Of a stretch of DNA of 64,000 bases, positions 1-11,400 are shown in pieces. Source of the stretch: Hemileia vastatrix (taxonomy: Eukaryota; Basidiomycota; Pucciniomycetes; Pucciniales; Zaghouaniaceae); the NCBI GenBank assembly GCA_030280995.1, contig JASXTE010000012.1:10960501-11024500 (forward strand). Reading direction: 5' to 3'. A program made the translations under genes and the position numbers. Position 1 is the stretch's first letter; each line of letters begins with the position of its first letter. A model generated the notes under the pieces. It had not been told where the DNA came from, made no database searches, and saw nothing but the letters and a program-made list of their open reading frames with translations.

Positions 1-700
1 TAAATCTTGAGCCTATAGAGTAAATTTTGGTTCGTGGAGGAAGAAAAATTTTCTCAATAAAAATGTGCTTTATTGTTACATTATAATCACAAAATAGAAT
101 AATTTCACTCTTATTACACTTATTTATGTTTCTGTCTAATAGTCAAATGCTTTAGATGTCAGTTCAAAATCCAAATTGAAACTACTACCTAGAACAATGT
201 CTTGATACTAACATACTTTTTGTAAGTCTTTGGACAGACACTCATGGTGATCTCAATAATATTAAAATTGATTTGAATTGTATGTTTTATCAAATATCTA
301 TGTAGTCTAGTGTAATAATTGAGATACTACAGTTTAACCTTCTGTTACCAACTTGGCAAGAAAATATATCTAGATATTCTTAGAACGAATATCAAATTTT
401 GCTTTCCACAAGATGGGAAAGTGAATATTATGATATGTTAAGTGATATGTTCAAGCTTTGCTCAATCTGTGCTCATCTCAAAATCAAAGTAATCACCAAG
501 CTCCAAGAAACCTGTGATTGATTTCTGTTGAACCTAGGTCTAACTTATTACCAAATCTTTGTCCAATTAATTTAAATCTGGTTTCACAATGAACTCCCAA
601 CAGCCTTCCAACAGCTTTTCAACCACTTCCCAACATTTTTAAATGAGGGGTATTGCTAGCAATACCCCCCCCCATTTTTTCTGTGGTGATATAGGCATGA
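1..700 (-). mobile_element. Partial, decayed Copia-type LTR (probable)
   Basis: Read on the minus strand, the stretch 700 down to about 440 resembles the LTR that begins at 51,852. Both have a block of the form ATACACCAC/ATATCACCAC, then G-rich sequence, then a GCTAGC-centred palindrome, and further in a block like CTCAGTTTGTGCTCATC. The resemblance is patchy and the outer end lies beyond the window, so the exact limits are unknown. No coding sequence was recognised in 1-700. It could be an unrelated AT-rich repeat. Confidence 0.35.
647..668. repeat. 22-bp perfect palindrome
   Basis: GGGGTATT followed by GCTAGC and AATACCCC is a perfect palindrome. A near copy with the same GCTAGC centre lies at 51,881-51,903 inside the LTR start of a Copia fragment. 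It probably belongs to the LTR rather than to a regulatory site of a host gene. Confidence 0.7.
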
Positions 701-865
701 AAAAAAGGAGGTGAAACTTACTTTGATTGAAAAGTATGAAAAATAGAGTGAGAAAGATTGATGTTGGACTTTAGTGGATATTGAATATGGAGTAAGTGAA
801 ATGCATAAAGAATTTTCAATGTATGTGTTTTAATGACATGGAACCAAAAAAAAGTGAAATAGGGG

Positions 866-2033
866 AAATAGGGGTCAATGACCATTCCAAGGAGTGATGA
901 AGAGTGGGTTTATGGAGCTAAAAAAGGAAAAGAGGGAGAGAAAAAAAAGGTTACTATTACCATTAAAATCAAAGATAACCACTTACATAAAAAAATAAGA
1001 TGCAAAAAATAAAAAAAACAGAAAAAATATATATATATAATTAGAAAACAAAGAATCAAAAAAATGAATCAAATGACTTACCTGAAGATATGAGATGAGA
1101 AAATAAATAAAATCAAGTTGTTTGAGGGATGTTTGAGGAGAGGAGGAAAGGATGAATGGATATGAGGGATGAATGAAAAAAAGAAACAGTGAAAAATTAT
1201 GCAGTTGCAGAAAATATATGAATTCATGTTGAGCTGGTAAATGAAAACAAATGAGACATCCAAAAAAGAGACATTCACCGTAAATTCAAAATAAAAATGA
1301 TTATGCAAAAAACAAAAACACCAAGCCAATTAAATAAAGCACACACGTTGAACATTTGGAGAGTATTAAAAAAATTTAAAAGGGTTGTGTTTTAAATTGT
1401 TGGAGGGTGATTGGCATAATGAAAGAGCATATGCTGGTTGAAAGAATGTTTTGTGATTCAAGGGAGGGGGGAGCTGGCGCAAGTTTGGGATCCTCTTCTT
1501 CATAAAGGTCATTGAAAAGACATATAAGCTAAAGTGTCTTCCAAACCCAAGTCAGAATTAGATTCAGAAGCTAAAGTTAAAGTGATAGCATTCATAGCTA
1601 AGTAAATCTTTTTCCTAGTAGAGTAGTGCTTTATTATTTTGGTAGAAAGGTGGTTGGTAGAAGGTTTAGGGGATGAGTGGGAAGTGGGAATTCACCACCA
1701 AATGAGCAGGTGGGGTGTGTAGATAGAGAAATAATTTATATGTTTACCACCAGAATTAAGTGGAATAGATTGAAGAGAGAAATAATTATGGAATCCACAA
1801 TTATATGTCATGTGACTTTCTGAAAAATTAATTGTGGATGTGATGATCTGGGATAAGGAAGTTGGAATGTAAATTGGGGTATAAGAGGGAGATAAATTCA
1901 TGATCATGAATTTCTTTTCCACTAGCACTTGGGCTAGTGGATAAGATTCATCTGCAATTAAAAATTTCAGATCCAGAGAAAAAAAACTACTGATCCCTAA
2001 TTTCAGATCTGCTAAAATTGATACCACCTTTTA
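866..2033 (-). mobile_element. Internally deleted Harbinger-type element
   Basis: This is a minus-strand relative of the intact element at 59.8-62 kb. Reading from 2,033 downward it contains the 5' terminal region (GATACC end, then the subterminal palindrome at 1,919-1,945). The start of the transposase frame follows at about 1,690-1,525, around the residues DSDLEDALAYM in the intact copy. The sequence then jumps directly to the last 35 or so codons and 3' flank (1,520-1,370), and continues through the 3' noncoding part to AGGGGTCAATGACC near 866. The whole catalytic core is missing, so it is a non-autonomous, MITE-like derivative. Limits are by eye. Confidence 0.72.
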
Positions 2034-2067
2034 CTTTGTTAGTCTTTTTAATGTGTTTAATTTTATA

Positions 2068-3740
2068 TTAGGGGGAATCAATGCTGACAGATCTGCTATT
2101 GAATTAACTAAAGATAAAAATCACTTTAACCCAATTATTTTTAATAATAGTTGGGTTATTAGACCTTTTATTTGTCAATTTTCACCTCTATCTGACATTT
2201 TTGTGGTTAATTTTTCATAACCACATCATGGACAACTTTCTGGATATTCCAGGATTCCTGACTTACTGCACACTCCCATCCTGTCTATTTATTTTATCTG
2301 TTTAGAACCCCTCCCCATCTCATCTTTTTGTTTCTTCTCCTTTCCATCTTCAAATACCTTATAATTCCTCTTCATCATAAATTTCTCAAAGGCAGCCTTT
2401 CCCCTGTTTTTCTTTGGATCCCACTACTCACTTTTTCTCCAACTCAGCTGAGAAATCAAAAACCATTCAACTAAAAAAGATGATTACCTCATACTTATCA
2501 ACTGGCTGAAAACTAAAACTAATTATAATTCTTGTCTTGGTACTGATAATTCAACTAGGGTAGGATGGCCCCCTGAATCAATAGTCAATGTATATCTTCT
2601 AATGGCCAATAAAATACAAAATAAGAGAAAGTGAAAGATTGATATTTTTCCTAAACAGATGTCTGAATGCTTCAAGAACTATTGATCCAAATAAAAGAAG
2701 GCTATGGCTCTTTTATCTTCCACTGGTTTTGATATTACTGACCTTGATATCACTAAGGGAATCAAATCTATAGACTATAAACTTGATTCTCTATGTCCTT
2801 ACTATAACAAGATTGAGTCCATATTTTGAGAGCAAGCAAATTTTAATCCTGAAAACATGTTGGATGGAGAAGATGATATCTCAAAAATTATGTCAAAAGA
2901 AATATTTTTACTTCCTCTTCTAGTCAATCCTCCCCTCATTTGACTTCCACCAAGCAAGATATCTTTTCAATAAATCTTTATGGCTATATAGAGCAACCTT
3001 ATCTCAAACACGTGAGCTTTTATTTATTTTCTAGTTGTTTTATTTTTTATATAAATTTTTTCTCTTATTTCTAAAAAGGCCAATGAACAAAACCAGGAGC
3101 CACAATCAAGAAAATCTGAAGCTAGTATCAATGATGAAGAGGAAAATGTTACCTCCAAGAAAAAGCAAAGACCATCAACTACTCTGAATTTTAAAAGCCA
3201 AAGAAAAATAAGCAGATATATTCTTTCCCAAACCCTTTTTTCTTCCATTGATGATTTTTTGGAGTAATGTGACGCAGGTAAGTGATATAATACCTCTTAA
3301 TAATTTAGTGAGTTTTTCTTTTCTTTTTTTAATATTACTTTTCACTCTAGGTAAAGCTGAAGTTGTAAGAGATACTCTTAACTTTCATAGTAAGAATACA
3401 AGCTCTTGTTACACAGGGATTATAGGCCACAAGACTTGGAAGAGAAGAAATTTTGGCTCTCTTAGCACAAGAAAGAGAGGGTGCAAGACTTAAAGGAGGA
3501 GAAATTTGAGCTCTCTTTACAGAGGAATTGGAGGGCACATGACTTAGTGGAGAAAAAATATGAGATAAAGAAAGAGGAGAAAGCTCTTGAGTAAAATTTC
3601 CTATTGAATTAGATGAAACTCAAGTATCAAATTGAAGATTGTTCAAAAAATAATGTTTTCTTGATCAAATTTTTTGAAGTTAATAAATCTGTTGAGGAGA
3701 TTAAAATATTTATGAAAATATTTGATCACTAGTTTCTTTT
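2068..3740 (+). pseudogene. Broken Myb/SANT-like gene beside a Harbinger-type terminus
   Basis: At 2,068-2,090 TTA is followed by GGGGGAATCAATG, matching the GGGGGTATCAATG end of the Harbinger element. Downstream, plus-strand translation of 2,473-2,634 gives KKDDYLILINWLK and later RVGWPPESIVNVY and LLMANKIQNK, typical of the Myb/SANT-like DNA-binding family expanded in rusts. A second block at 2,704-2,880 (STGFDITDLD, KLDSLCPYYNKIESIF, one stop) fits the conserved region after that domain. An intron-like segment lies at about 3,008-3,078. A charged, coiled-coil-like tail ends with SVEEIKIFMKIF near 3,730. Frameshifts and stops make it nonfunctional. In PIF/Harbinger elements a Myb/SANT protein is the usual partner of the nuclease, so this may be the remains of such a partner; that link is inference. 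Confidence 0.5.
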
Positions 3741-4918
3741 ATTTCATTTATATTTCATTTTTTCATAATTATTTGTACATGAAAGTTAACTGCTATAATC
3801 CTTAGTCTGTGTTGTTGGTTAGACTGCAAATTGATGTGTACATACTTTTGTACTCTTCATCTGAAAAGTAATTACAAAATATTCCACGTCTCATAGAAAT
3901 TTGATGATCTTTTAGAATATTCTTTGAACTACTCATAGAGAGAAGGATAAGTCATCATTGAAATATATAATTTTTTTTGAATTATTATGTGACCTCATTT
4001 ACAAGCCTTTTTGTACTCTACTGTTATCATGTCTGATGTTTAATTTGTCAAACATAAAATCAATGGTAGATATCTAATTATCCAAGAGGCAGAAAATCTT
4101 TCAGTGCATTTGAAAAAGACTTGATGAATGTGAAAGAAATTCTCAAAACTCAGCTATTCCACTTTTCTCAAGAATTTGGCTCCCTTAATTTGTGTTGCAT
4201 GTTTTTTGAGCTTCAAGATTCTTCTTCTTCCAAATACTCAACTTGGGTATCTCCTATGTTCAAAGGATTTATATTTACTCATTTAGTAAAAACTATATCC
4301 ATTCCCCCATAGTAAGGACACATCCACTCAGGGTAGTTACCAGCACATTTAGCACAGAGGTTGTTGTGGGTATATTACCCATAGTATGAATACCAATAAG
4401 CTTAGTTACATTTTATATTCAAAAAATAGGACATGAAAACAAGAATATGGAGCTGAACCTTAATATGGACATCCTCATATCTCAATTCTTCCAAAACCAC
4501 ACTCACCCTTCCATTTCAGTGGTACCAAACTAGGCATAAAATGTAAAAAAAATGATAGCAGTAGAAATCCCACACAAAATCAAATCATGAAAAGGATACA
4601 GTTTTCTAAGTCTGATAAGATTATGTGAAAGGTACATGTTGTGTTCTGTACATCCTCATAGAGTTCTATTGGACTCTTTATATAAAAAAGTTGCTCATTT
4701 TGGAACACTATACAGCAAAGAAGGTGCTTCCCTAATTACTTGAGTATTTAAATGTTTAGTTTTGAAATGCTCCAAGTGAAAATTTATGACAAATAAATGA
4801 ATAATGAATATTAGAAAATTTTGAATTTGTGGATGTGCGCATCACAGAAAGTGAAGTTACCCTCTGTTGACTTGTACAATGGATAATGAAAGATGTGAAA
4901 GATAAAATTTAATTATAA
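3741..4918. other. AT-rich stretch without recognised gene
   Basis: Stops are frequent in all frames and no domain, RNA or repeat structure was recognised. Confidence 0.5.
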
Positions 4919-5119
4919 AAGGGTGTCTCAAAGTTACAAATTTGTAATTATTTAAAAGTTATTTCATATCACAAAATTAAAGCCACAAATATGAAATTGA
5001 TTCTTGCTAAAAAGGTGTTTTTGGTGTTACAATATGTCATATTTTAAAAAACAATCATGGTTTATTTGGTGGAAAAAGGAGGTATTTTCAAATGGAAGAT
5101 TTCTAACTTTGATACCCCC
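4919..5119. mobile_element. Harbinger-type MITE, copy 1
   Basis: About 200 bp, closely similar along its whole length to 19,654-19,851 (shared blocks such as AAGCCACAAA, CAATATG, AATCATGG and GGTATTTT). The right end reads CTAACTTTGATACCCCC. The left end is a decayed inverted version, GGGTGTCTCAAAGTTA. The terminus resembles the GGGGGTATCAATGTT end of the autonomous Harbinger copy, so it is probably mobilised by that family. No coding capacity. Confidence 0.75.
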
Positions 5120-5299
5120 TATTAATTATCCAGAAGTTCCAAGTGGATTGAAAATTTTCACACCCAGTTTCTCCTTTCTCTCAATAGTTAATTTGCAGAT
5201 ACTCCTTATTTTCCTCGACCTCTTTTTATTCTCTCTCTGCTAATTGTGATCTTCATTAGTTTTAAAAAATTCATTCACAGAAAAAGAAATTAAATTCAC

Positions 5300-5690
5300 A
5301 AAACACTTAACTAAAGTCACTGCAACTAGAAGCAACTTTGGTTCTTTCCCAGCCAGGTTCTTCCTGGGTGGGAGAGAAAAAAATAGAATTAAAAAAAATC
5401 AACTTTAACAACCAAAATCTCTACAACAAGCAGTTACTTTGGCTCTCTTCCTGCCAGGATCTTACTTTCTGGGAGAGAACAAAAAAATTGAAAAAAGAAT
5501 CAAAATAAATCACCATTAAAACAACTTTGGCTCTCTCCCATCCTGGTTCTTCCTGGCTGGGAGAGAATTAAAAAAAGAATTGAAAAATACTCACCTTTAA
5601 CAACCAAAGTTGCTGCAACTAGCAGAAACTTTGATTCTCTCCCAGACAAGAAGAACTTGACTGGGAGCAAACAAAAAAAATGTAAAAAAA
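5300..5690. repeat. Tandem array of about 100-bp hairpin units
   Basis: Four diverged units, with hairpins at about 5,337-5,378, 5,437-5,483, 5,524-5,570 and 5,628-5,675. Each contains an inverted repeat of the type CTCTCCCAGCCAGG-loop-CCTGGCTGGGAGAG. Between hairpins lie AT-rich linkers and a second inverted pair (CAACCAAAGTTGC and GCAACTTTGG). GC-rich arms contrast sharply with the surrounding AT-rich DNA. No reading frame runs through the array. Confidence 0.75.
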
Positions 5691-5924
5691 AGAGACAAAA
5701 AATTTAGTGTCAATAATAAATAGAACCAAATAGAATAAAAAAAGGTGAGAAAAAAATATGGAGGAAAGAAATATAATGAGTAATTTAAGTAGCCCCTTGT
5801 TGTTGGGGAATAAGATTTATCTTCTAAACTTACAGCTTTCATATATTTTAATTTTCAGAACTTGCTAGATTTATTAATTTAATCTCTTTAATATTTAAAT
5901 TAATAGAACAAATGCACTTCCTTC

Positions 5925-6120
5925 AGGTCTGTATGAGGTTTTAAGGGGGTCTATTAGTTGTAGCCCCCCTACCAACAAAAATAATTGTTGGAAAATGTCT
6001 TTTGAGATTTTAAGTGGGGTTTATTAGTTTTTGCTCCCCACCAAAAAAACAACTTTTGGAAGATTTCTTATAGGGTTTTAAGTGGGGTTTGTTAGTTTTA
6101 TTTTAAACAAGTTTTTTGTT
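5925..6120. repeat. Tandem repeat of about 70 bp, three units
   Basis: TTTTAAG-GGGGT-TATTAGTT, followed by GCCCCCC or GCTCCCCACC and then AACAA-TTTTGGA, recurs at about 5,938, 6,010 and 6,072. The G-rich and C-rich pieces within a unit are complementary and can pair (GTGGGG with CCCCAC). Function unknown. Confidence 0.65.
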
Positions 6121-6199
6121 TTTTTAATTTAAAGCATATTTAATATGATAAGAAGATGAATTGGAATTCAAATTTTTATTTTTTTGATTCAAAGCAGAT

Positions 6200-7200
6200 T
6201 TAATATGACAAGAAGTGGAAATGAATCTCCAAATTAGAGCTCTTTTTTCAGAAGGGAGAGGGAGGCCTGGAGCAATGATGTGTGAACTGATTTTGAAGAG
6301 GTTTGGTACCAAACCTATCTGTTTCAGGAGGGTGTTACATCTCATGGTCCTATCCCTGAATTCTCTGACTCTTACAACACTGGGACCTATCACATAGCTT
6401 GTTTCTCACCAAAACTTTTTTTATTCAACCTTCTAATCATGAAATTCATCCAGTGATTTTGAAGTCCTTTCAAGTTGAAGAATTGAAGAGATTAGGGATG
6501 CTGGAAGATTCTGGGGAATGTTGTGAATTCCTAAGAATATTGAGGAATAAAATAAAGTTTAATTCTGCTCATAAAAAAGGAGGTGATGAGGGTAATATGT
6601 ATTCCTCTGGAGAAAGAGCTACCACTAAGCATATATTTGACATCAGTAGGTAAATTTATTTATTCTTTTACTTAATTATATTTATTAAATCTCCAGGTAT
6701 TTATATAAATTTAAAAATAGATGATGAGCAAGTACAGGAGGCTTTAGGATTCATCTTTTCTTTTTACACCCTTTTTTTAAGCTTCTTACTTCAAAGTGCT
6801 ATCATAATTATCTGAAAATGGAAGCTGAACAATATATTCCTTGCTATGATGGTGTTAATTCATTTGGAGGTATTGTTACTTGGACTTCTGGTGGCTTCTC
6901 CAATGTCCCACACATATATTTGGATTTCAGTGATCTTAGCCTGGGTGTTTGGTGGCCAACAATGTTAGATGGACTTTTGGATGAGAATTCTTGGAAGGAA
7001 GGCACACATAGACAACATGGTGGCAACTTTATCTTTCCAGAGCTCAATTATATGGTGGAGTATGAGATGTGTGATGGTTTTTGTTTGGTTATTTGGCCTG
7101 CTAACAAACTATATCATCAAACCACTCCTGTGAAATAGTTTGGTAACTTTACAAGGCTAGGTTCTTCAATTCAAATCAGTAAGAGACTATCAATATCTAT
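6200..7200 (+). pseudogene. Broken TET/JBP-like 2OG-Fe(II) oxygenase gene, C-terminal part
   Basis: The frame at 6,818-7,138 reads YIPCYDGVNSFGG, GGFSNVPHIYLDFSD, LGVWWPTMLD, GGNFIFPEL and LYHQTTP. After one in-frame stop it continues FTRLGSSIQISKRL. This order matches the TET/JBP-like dioxygenase family that is expanded in rusts and other basidiomycetes and linked to their transposons; TET/JBP enzymes oxidise methylated pyrimidines in DNA. The His of LYHQ and the Arg of FTRLG fit the distal iron ligand and the 2-oxoglutarate-binding arginine. In the first metal motif the expected HxD appears as HIY, so the iron-binding Asp seems lost. Upstream pieces (6,290-6,420 and 6,420-6,650) are coding-like but lie in different frames. 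An intron-like gap (6,650-6,697) and stops follow. Loss of function is likely. Confidence 0.55.
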
Positions 7201-7394
7201 TCAAATATTAAATATTCTTATACAAGACGTTCAAATGTCTTATTATATAAAATGAATGAAAAAGAAAATTTAGAATACTTATATGATAGCTTTCTTAAAA
7301 AATATTGGATAATACTGGTTGTTTAGAAATTGATAATTATTATTATTATTATCAAAATTCAGTTATATCTTTTGAAAAATACATTTATTTTTAT

Positions 7395-8982
7395 AAGAAT
7401 GGGAAACTCAAATACATAGAGATTGAGGGATACAAGAGCAGAGGAGGAAAAGGAGATGAGGGCTGAAAGATATTAAAAAATTAAAAGGAGTTTTTCTGAG
7501 GAATGATGGAGTATGATTGGCATAATGATAGAGCATTTCCCAGTTGAAATAAGGTTTTATAATTCAAGGGGGGGAGATGGTGCAGGTTCAGAATCTTCAT
7601 TTCTATAAAGATCATACCATTCATCCATCAAATAAATTAGGATATTATAAAGTATTAAACAAGTCATTATCCCATGGTTTTCTGTTTTGAGGTCCAATAT
7701 TTTTTGAAATTGGATTCTAAGCTCAGGGAGAATTGAAAATTTTCTCTTTAAAATTTGAATAGCATGTTAAATTCATACTCTCGATTGTGCAAGGTGATAG
7801 TTAAACATTTTTTAGATAATTTTCTAAAGTTACACCTCTGATTGCAGGTATTATGTATTTTCCACTTGCATATGCTGTGTCTGCAAGGAGGTACTGATAT
7901 TCTTCAAATTATTTTTCAGGATTCTTAGAAATCCTCATTCTTTAGAGCAAAGAAGAGTCATACATGAGCCAGAGAAGCCAGTATGTAAAACAAATAACTT
8001 TTTATTGATGTTTCACACAAGTGGAATGGAAATGTAGTATCTAGAAAGAAGATAAAATGTTAGTTCATGAATGATGAGAAATTCAAAAACATTTTGTAGA
8101 AACCTTTTTTTTCAATAAGAATAATAGTTCCCATAATGAGCAGGGTTTTGGCTCAATAGTATAGCTGTACCATCAACAAAGCTTACACAGCCAATGAAAC
8201 CTTCAGATTGAATTACTTGAGAGGATTCAATTTGCTGTTGTGGAGTTGGCCATGAAAGTTTTTGAGACTTGAGAGAAAGGATAGCAATCATACAGCACTT
8301 GGTGTTTTATATGACAGTACCATATACTATTGTAAAGAGAGTATCTAAAAACCCTGCAGCAGCACCATTTCCATTTGAAACAGAGGAAAATTGTGCAACA
8401 GCAAGTTGAAAGGCAGTTTTATGCTGGTTGTTAAGGGGACTATTATGGAAAATAGGATGATCAGAGATGAGTTGAGAATTTTTGAAAAAAGAATAAGGGG
8501 AATTTCAAAAAAGGTGTGTGAAGTTTAAGTGAGGAATTTCAAAAATTTTGGCAAGATCATATCTGGGATCTTGATAAAGACTTGGAATTCTTGGGATGAT
8601 GCAATGCTTTTTGGAAAGAAAAGACATCTAAGCCAAAGTGTCTTCCAAACCAGAGTTAGAATCAGATTCATCAGATAAAGTTTAAGTTATAGCATTTATA
8701 GCTGAATGAAGCTTCTTTGTGGTAGAGAGGTGCTTCATTATTGTTGGTAGAAGGTTTAGGTGATGAGTGGGAAGTGGGAATTCAACACAAAATGAGCAGG
8801 TGGGGTGTGTAGATAGAAAAAAATGTTATGTGTTTGCAACCAAAATTAAGTAGCATATAGTGAAGAGAGACAAAAGGATGACATCTGCAATAATATATCA
8901 TATGACATGCTTACAAATCAATCATGGATGTGATGAGTTTGGGATTAGGAATTAGGAATGGAAATTGGGGTATGAGAGGTGG
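7395..8982 (-). pseudogene. Decayed Harbinger nuclease copy, interrupted by Gypsy-1
   Basis: Minus-strand similarity to the 60.2-61.4 kb transposase gene runs through the whole coding length. The C-terminal codons lie near 7,560-7,640, the EHAIG region near 7,780, the central part at 8,330-8,520 and the N-terminal region near 8,640-8,700. The 5' flank follows to 8,982. Many stops and indels remove any open frame. The element continues beyond the Gypsy insertion at 14,537-14,658, where it ends in TTGATCCCCC, the Harbinger terminus. It predates the Gypsy insertion. Confidence 0.8.
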
Positions 8983-9244
8983 TGTTAGGACCTAAGAAGG
9001 CAGAATAGTACTAGCGCTGACACTAGCCCTGAAATGGGACTGACTATTCTGAGCTAGAAGTGAGACTAAGATTAACTGTATTACTATATAAGTTGTCCAA
9101 TGAGGAGTGCTCTAAAGCCCTTTCCCCATATAACCCCTTAATGCATTATCCCTGCTTCTGTCTCTTACAAATGCATAGTGCCCACAGCGCCCCTACAGTG
9201 CCCATAGTGCTCCTCCTCCTTGCATCTCAATCCAAATCCTAAAA
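8983..9244 (-). repeat. Gypsy-1 3' LTR
   Basis: 262 bp, direct repeat of 14,196-14,531. It lacks the 74-bp segment present in the other LTR. Its inner end reads CCTAAAA where the partner reads CCTAACA. The purine-rich strand just inside it (AAAAGAGGAGG on minus) fits a polypurine tract. Confidence 0.9.
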
Positions 9245-9256
9245 TTACCTCCTCTT

Positions 9257-9646
9257 TTACCCCTCCTGCCCCCTGCGCTCCTTCTCAAACTCCTTCAACT
9301 TTTCCTTAGCATTGACCAAATTTTCCACTGGTTCCCAAGACCTATCTTCAATCCCATATCCTTTCCAATGCACAAAGTACTGAACCTTTCCCTTATATTC
9401 CCTCTTAGAAACAACCTTTTCCACCTCAAACTGCTCTTCATTTCCCCCCTGGATTGGCACTGGCCGCTCTTCTGGACATCCTGGAATTGTATCTTCCCTG
9501 TGCTTTGTGAGCAATGAAATGTTTAAAACTGAATGTACTTGCCTCATTGAGATTGGTAGCTCCAGTTCATAAGCCAAGTCAGATACCTTGTATTTGATCT
9601 TAAATGTGCCTACTTTCTTGTGATCAAGTTTGGCACTTGGGTGCAA
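9257..9646 (-). CDS. Gypsy-1 chromodomain (C-terminus of Pol)
   Basis: 129 codons. The first part (KVGTFKIKYKVSDLAYEL, LPISMRQVHSVLNISLL) is the linker that follows integrase in chromoviruses. The second part (EVEKVVSKREYKGKVQYFVHW, KGYGIEDRSWEPVENL) is a canonical chromodomain, with the aromatic cage residues Y, W and W-E visible. In this family the domain is known to steer integration to histone-marked chromatin. This is the best preserved part of the element, but it is cut off from the integrase frame by a disruption near 9,650-9,990. Confidence 0.9.
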   Translation of the reverse strand: MHPSAKLDHKKVGTFKIKYKVSDLAYELELPISMRQVHSVLNISLLTKHREDTIPGCPEERPVPIQGGNEEQFEVEKVVSKREYKGKVQYFVHWKGYGIEDRSWEPVENLVNAKEKLKEFEKERRGQEG

Positions 9647-9649
9647 TGC

Positions 9650-10807
9650 AGCAAGGAATTGTGAGCTTAACCAGACCTAGTTACCTACCCCCAGCGCACA
9701 ATGCTGCACCTTTCCTTGATCATGGTGGTGCTTCATTGACTGTTGGGATAAATTGAGTGCTGCTTATAGCTCTGCAAGTATCTCCTGAAGCTTCTTAATT
9801 CTCTCTTCTTTTTTTGGAACATGCAGTGTTGCTGGGGTTCCAATTTAGAATGTTGGGTGATACCCATAGTTGGCATAAAAGGGGGACATGCTTGTTGACA
9901 CTTGGAGCCGTTTGTTGTATGAAAATTCAGTTAATGGTAGGAGTTGCACCCAATCATCTTGCTGATAATTGATGAAGTGACATGAGTATTGTTAAATTTC
10001 CTTGTTCACTATCTCAGATTTTCCATCAGTCTGGGGGTGCCATGCTGTTGGCAATATGGGCTTAATATTCAGTTGCTCATACATTGCTTTCAACAACTTA
10101 GAGTTAAAGGTACTTCCCCTATCTGATTCAATGATATCAGGAAAACCATTCAGCTTCCAAACTTGGGCCACAATTAGGTCTGCAATACCTTCAGATGTGA
10201 CCTTGGTAGTGGTTGGAATGAAGTGCGCCATCTTAGTGCAATGATTAACAACTTTGAGAATAGTGTTCTTCCCTTGAGACTTTGGTAACTCCACTATAAG
10301 ATCATAGGAGAGCTCCTTCCATGGCTGCTTGGAAATGTTTAGCAGGGTCAGTTGTGTTGTTGTTTGACTTACTTTGTTCCTCTGGCATGATTCACATGCT
10401 GCTACATAGCGCTGGACATATGCTTTCATGGACTTCCAGTAAAAGTTACAATTCACTAGCTCCATGGTCTTCAGCAGTCCTAGGTGTCCTGCCATTGGAG
10501 AGTCATGCCTTGATTTGACCACCTGCCTCTTTAGCTCTTCATTGTTTGAAACTACTATCCTCCTGTTCCAATATAGTGCTTCCCTATCTAGGTGATACTC
10601 CTCTAATCCTTTCCTTACTAATACCTCCTTTGATAATAGCGCCTTCACCAACTCCTGTACTCCTTCATATTTTCCCTTCCCCCTCCTTACCCATTCCATC
10701 AAAGCTTCATCTTCCAATTCCACCTCATCTAGGACTACCCCCTCTTCAAGTTCCCCCTTAAATAATGTTGTGCCAACAGTATGTAGCTTTTCAAGTGCTA
10801 GAAGCAA
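9650..10807 (-). pseudogene. Gypsy-1 integrase
   Basis: The open part 9,992-10,807 begins in the RNase H-integrase linker. It includes the HHCC zinc finger region (HDSPMAGHLGLLKT, then CESCQRNK) and the catalytic core with ELSYDLIVELPKS, ESDRGSTFNSKLLKAMYEQL and HPQTDGKSEIVNKEI. The Asp of ESDRG and the Glu of KSEI fit the second and third catalytic residues. In the family the first is usually DFI or DLI, present here as YDLIVELP. The frame breaks after KEI; the rest of the core continues, with stops, to about 9,650. Confidence 0.85.
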
Positions 10808-11400
10808 CTCAGGATATTGTGATAGCGCATCAGGTTTACCACTTTTCTTTCCTAGTCAAAATGTAACAACAAAATTAATGCTACTTAGCAGTTCCACCCA
10901 GCGCACTTGCCCGCAGGCTAACTTTTTTGTGGTCAGGAAGGTCTCCAAGTTTTTAAGATCTGTATAAATGATAACTTTTAACCGGTGAGGCCCCCCTTCC
11001 AAATAGTGGCGCCAGGTGCAAACGGCTTCTACTAGTTCCAATAACTCTTTATTTTATATTTCATAGTTTAGTTCAGCGCCTAGCAGTGTTTGTGAAAAAT
11101 ATGCTACTGGGCAAAAAACATTTTCAGTATTGTATTGGGATAATACTGTGCCTAATGCAAAATCTGAGCAGTTGCATTCCAGAACAAATGGCTTCAATAA
11201 GTCAGGGACGGCAAGAATAGGGACTATCACAAATTGTCTTTTCAGGTAGTCAAATGCATCTTGCTGGCTACTTGTCCAGATAAATTTGGATTCCTTCTTT
11301 GTGAGGTCCTGAAATGGTTGGCAGGTGTGGGAGTAACTTTTAATAAAATGGCAGTAAAAATTTTCAAAGCCTAAGAATGACTGGAGCTCTTTTACTGATG
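10808..11400 (-). pseudogene. Gypsy-1 RNase H
   Basis: Fragments in more than one frame. 10,856-11,041 reads MELVEAVCTWRHYLEG, VIIYTDLKNLETFLTTKK and QVRWVELLSSINFVVTF, the end of the Gypsy RNase H domain including the catalytic Asp of YTDLKNL. 11,045-11,400 covers the first half (FFSQTLLGAELNYE-like and KFIWTSSQQDAFDYLKR on minus). Stops separate the pieces. Confidence 0.8.

Noticed and set aside
10002..10967. Plus-strand open frames across the Gypsy-1 integrase region
   Set aside because: They are antisense shadows of the integrase and RNase H frames, with composition expected from the coding strand's complement.
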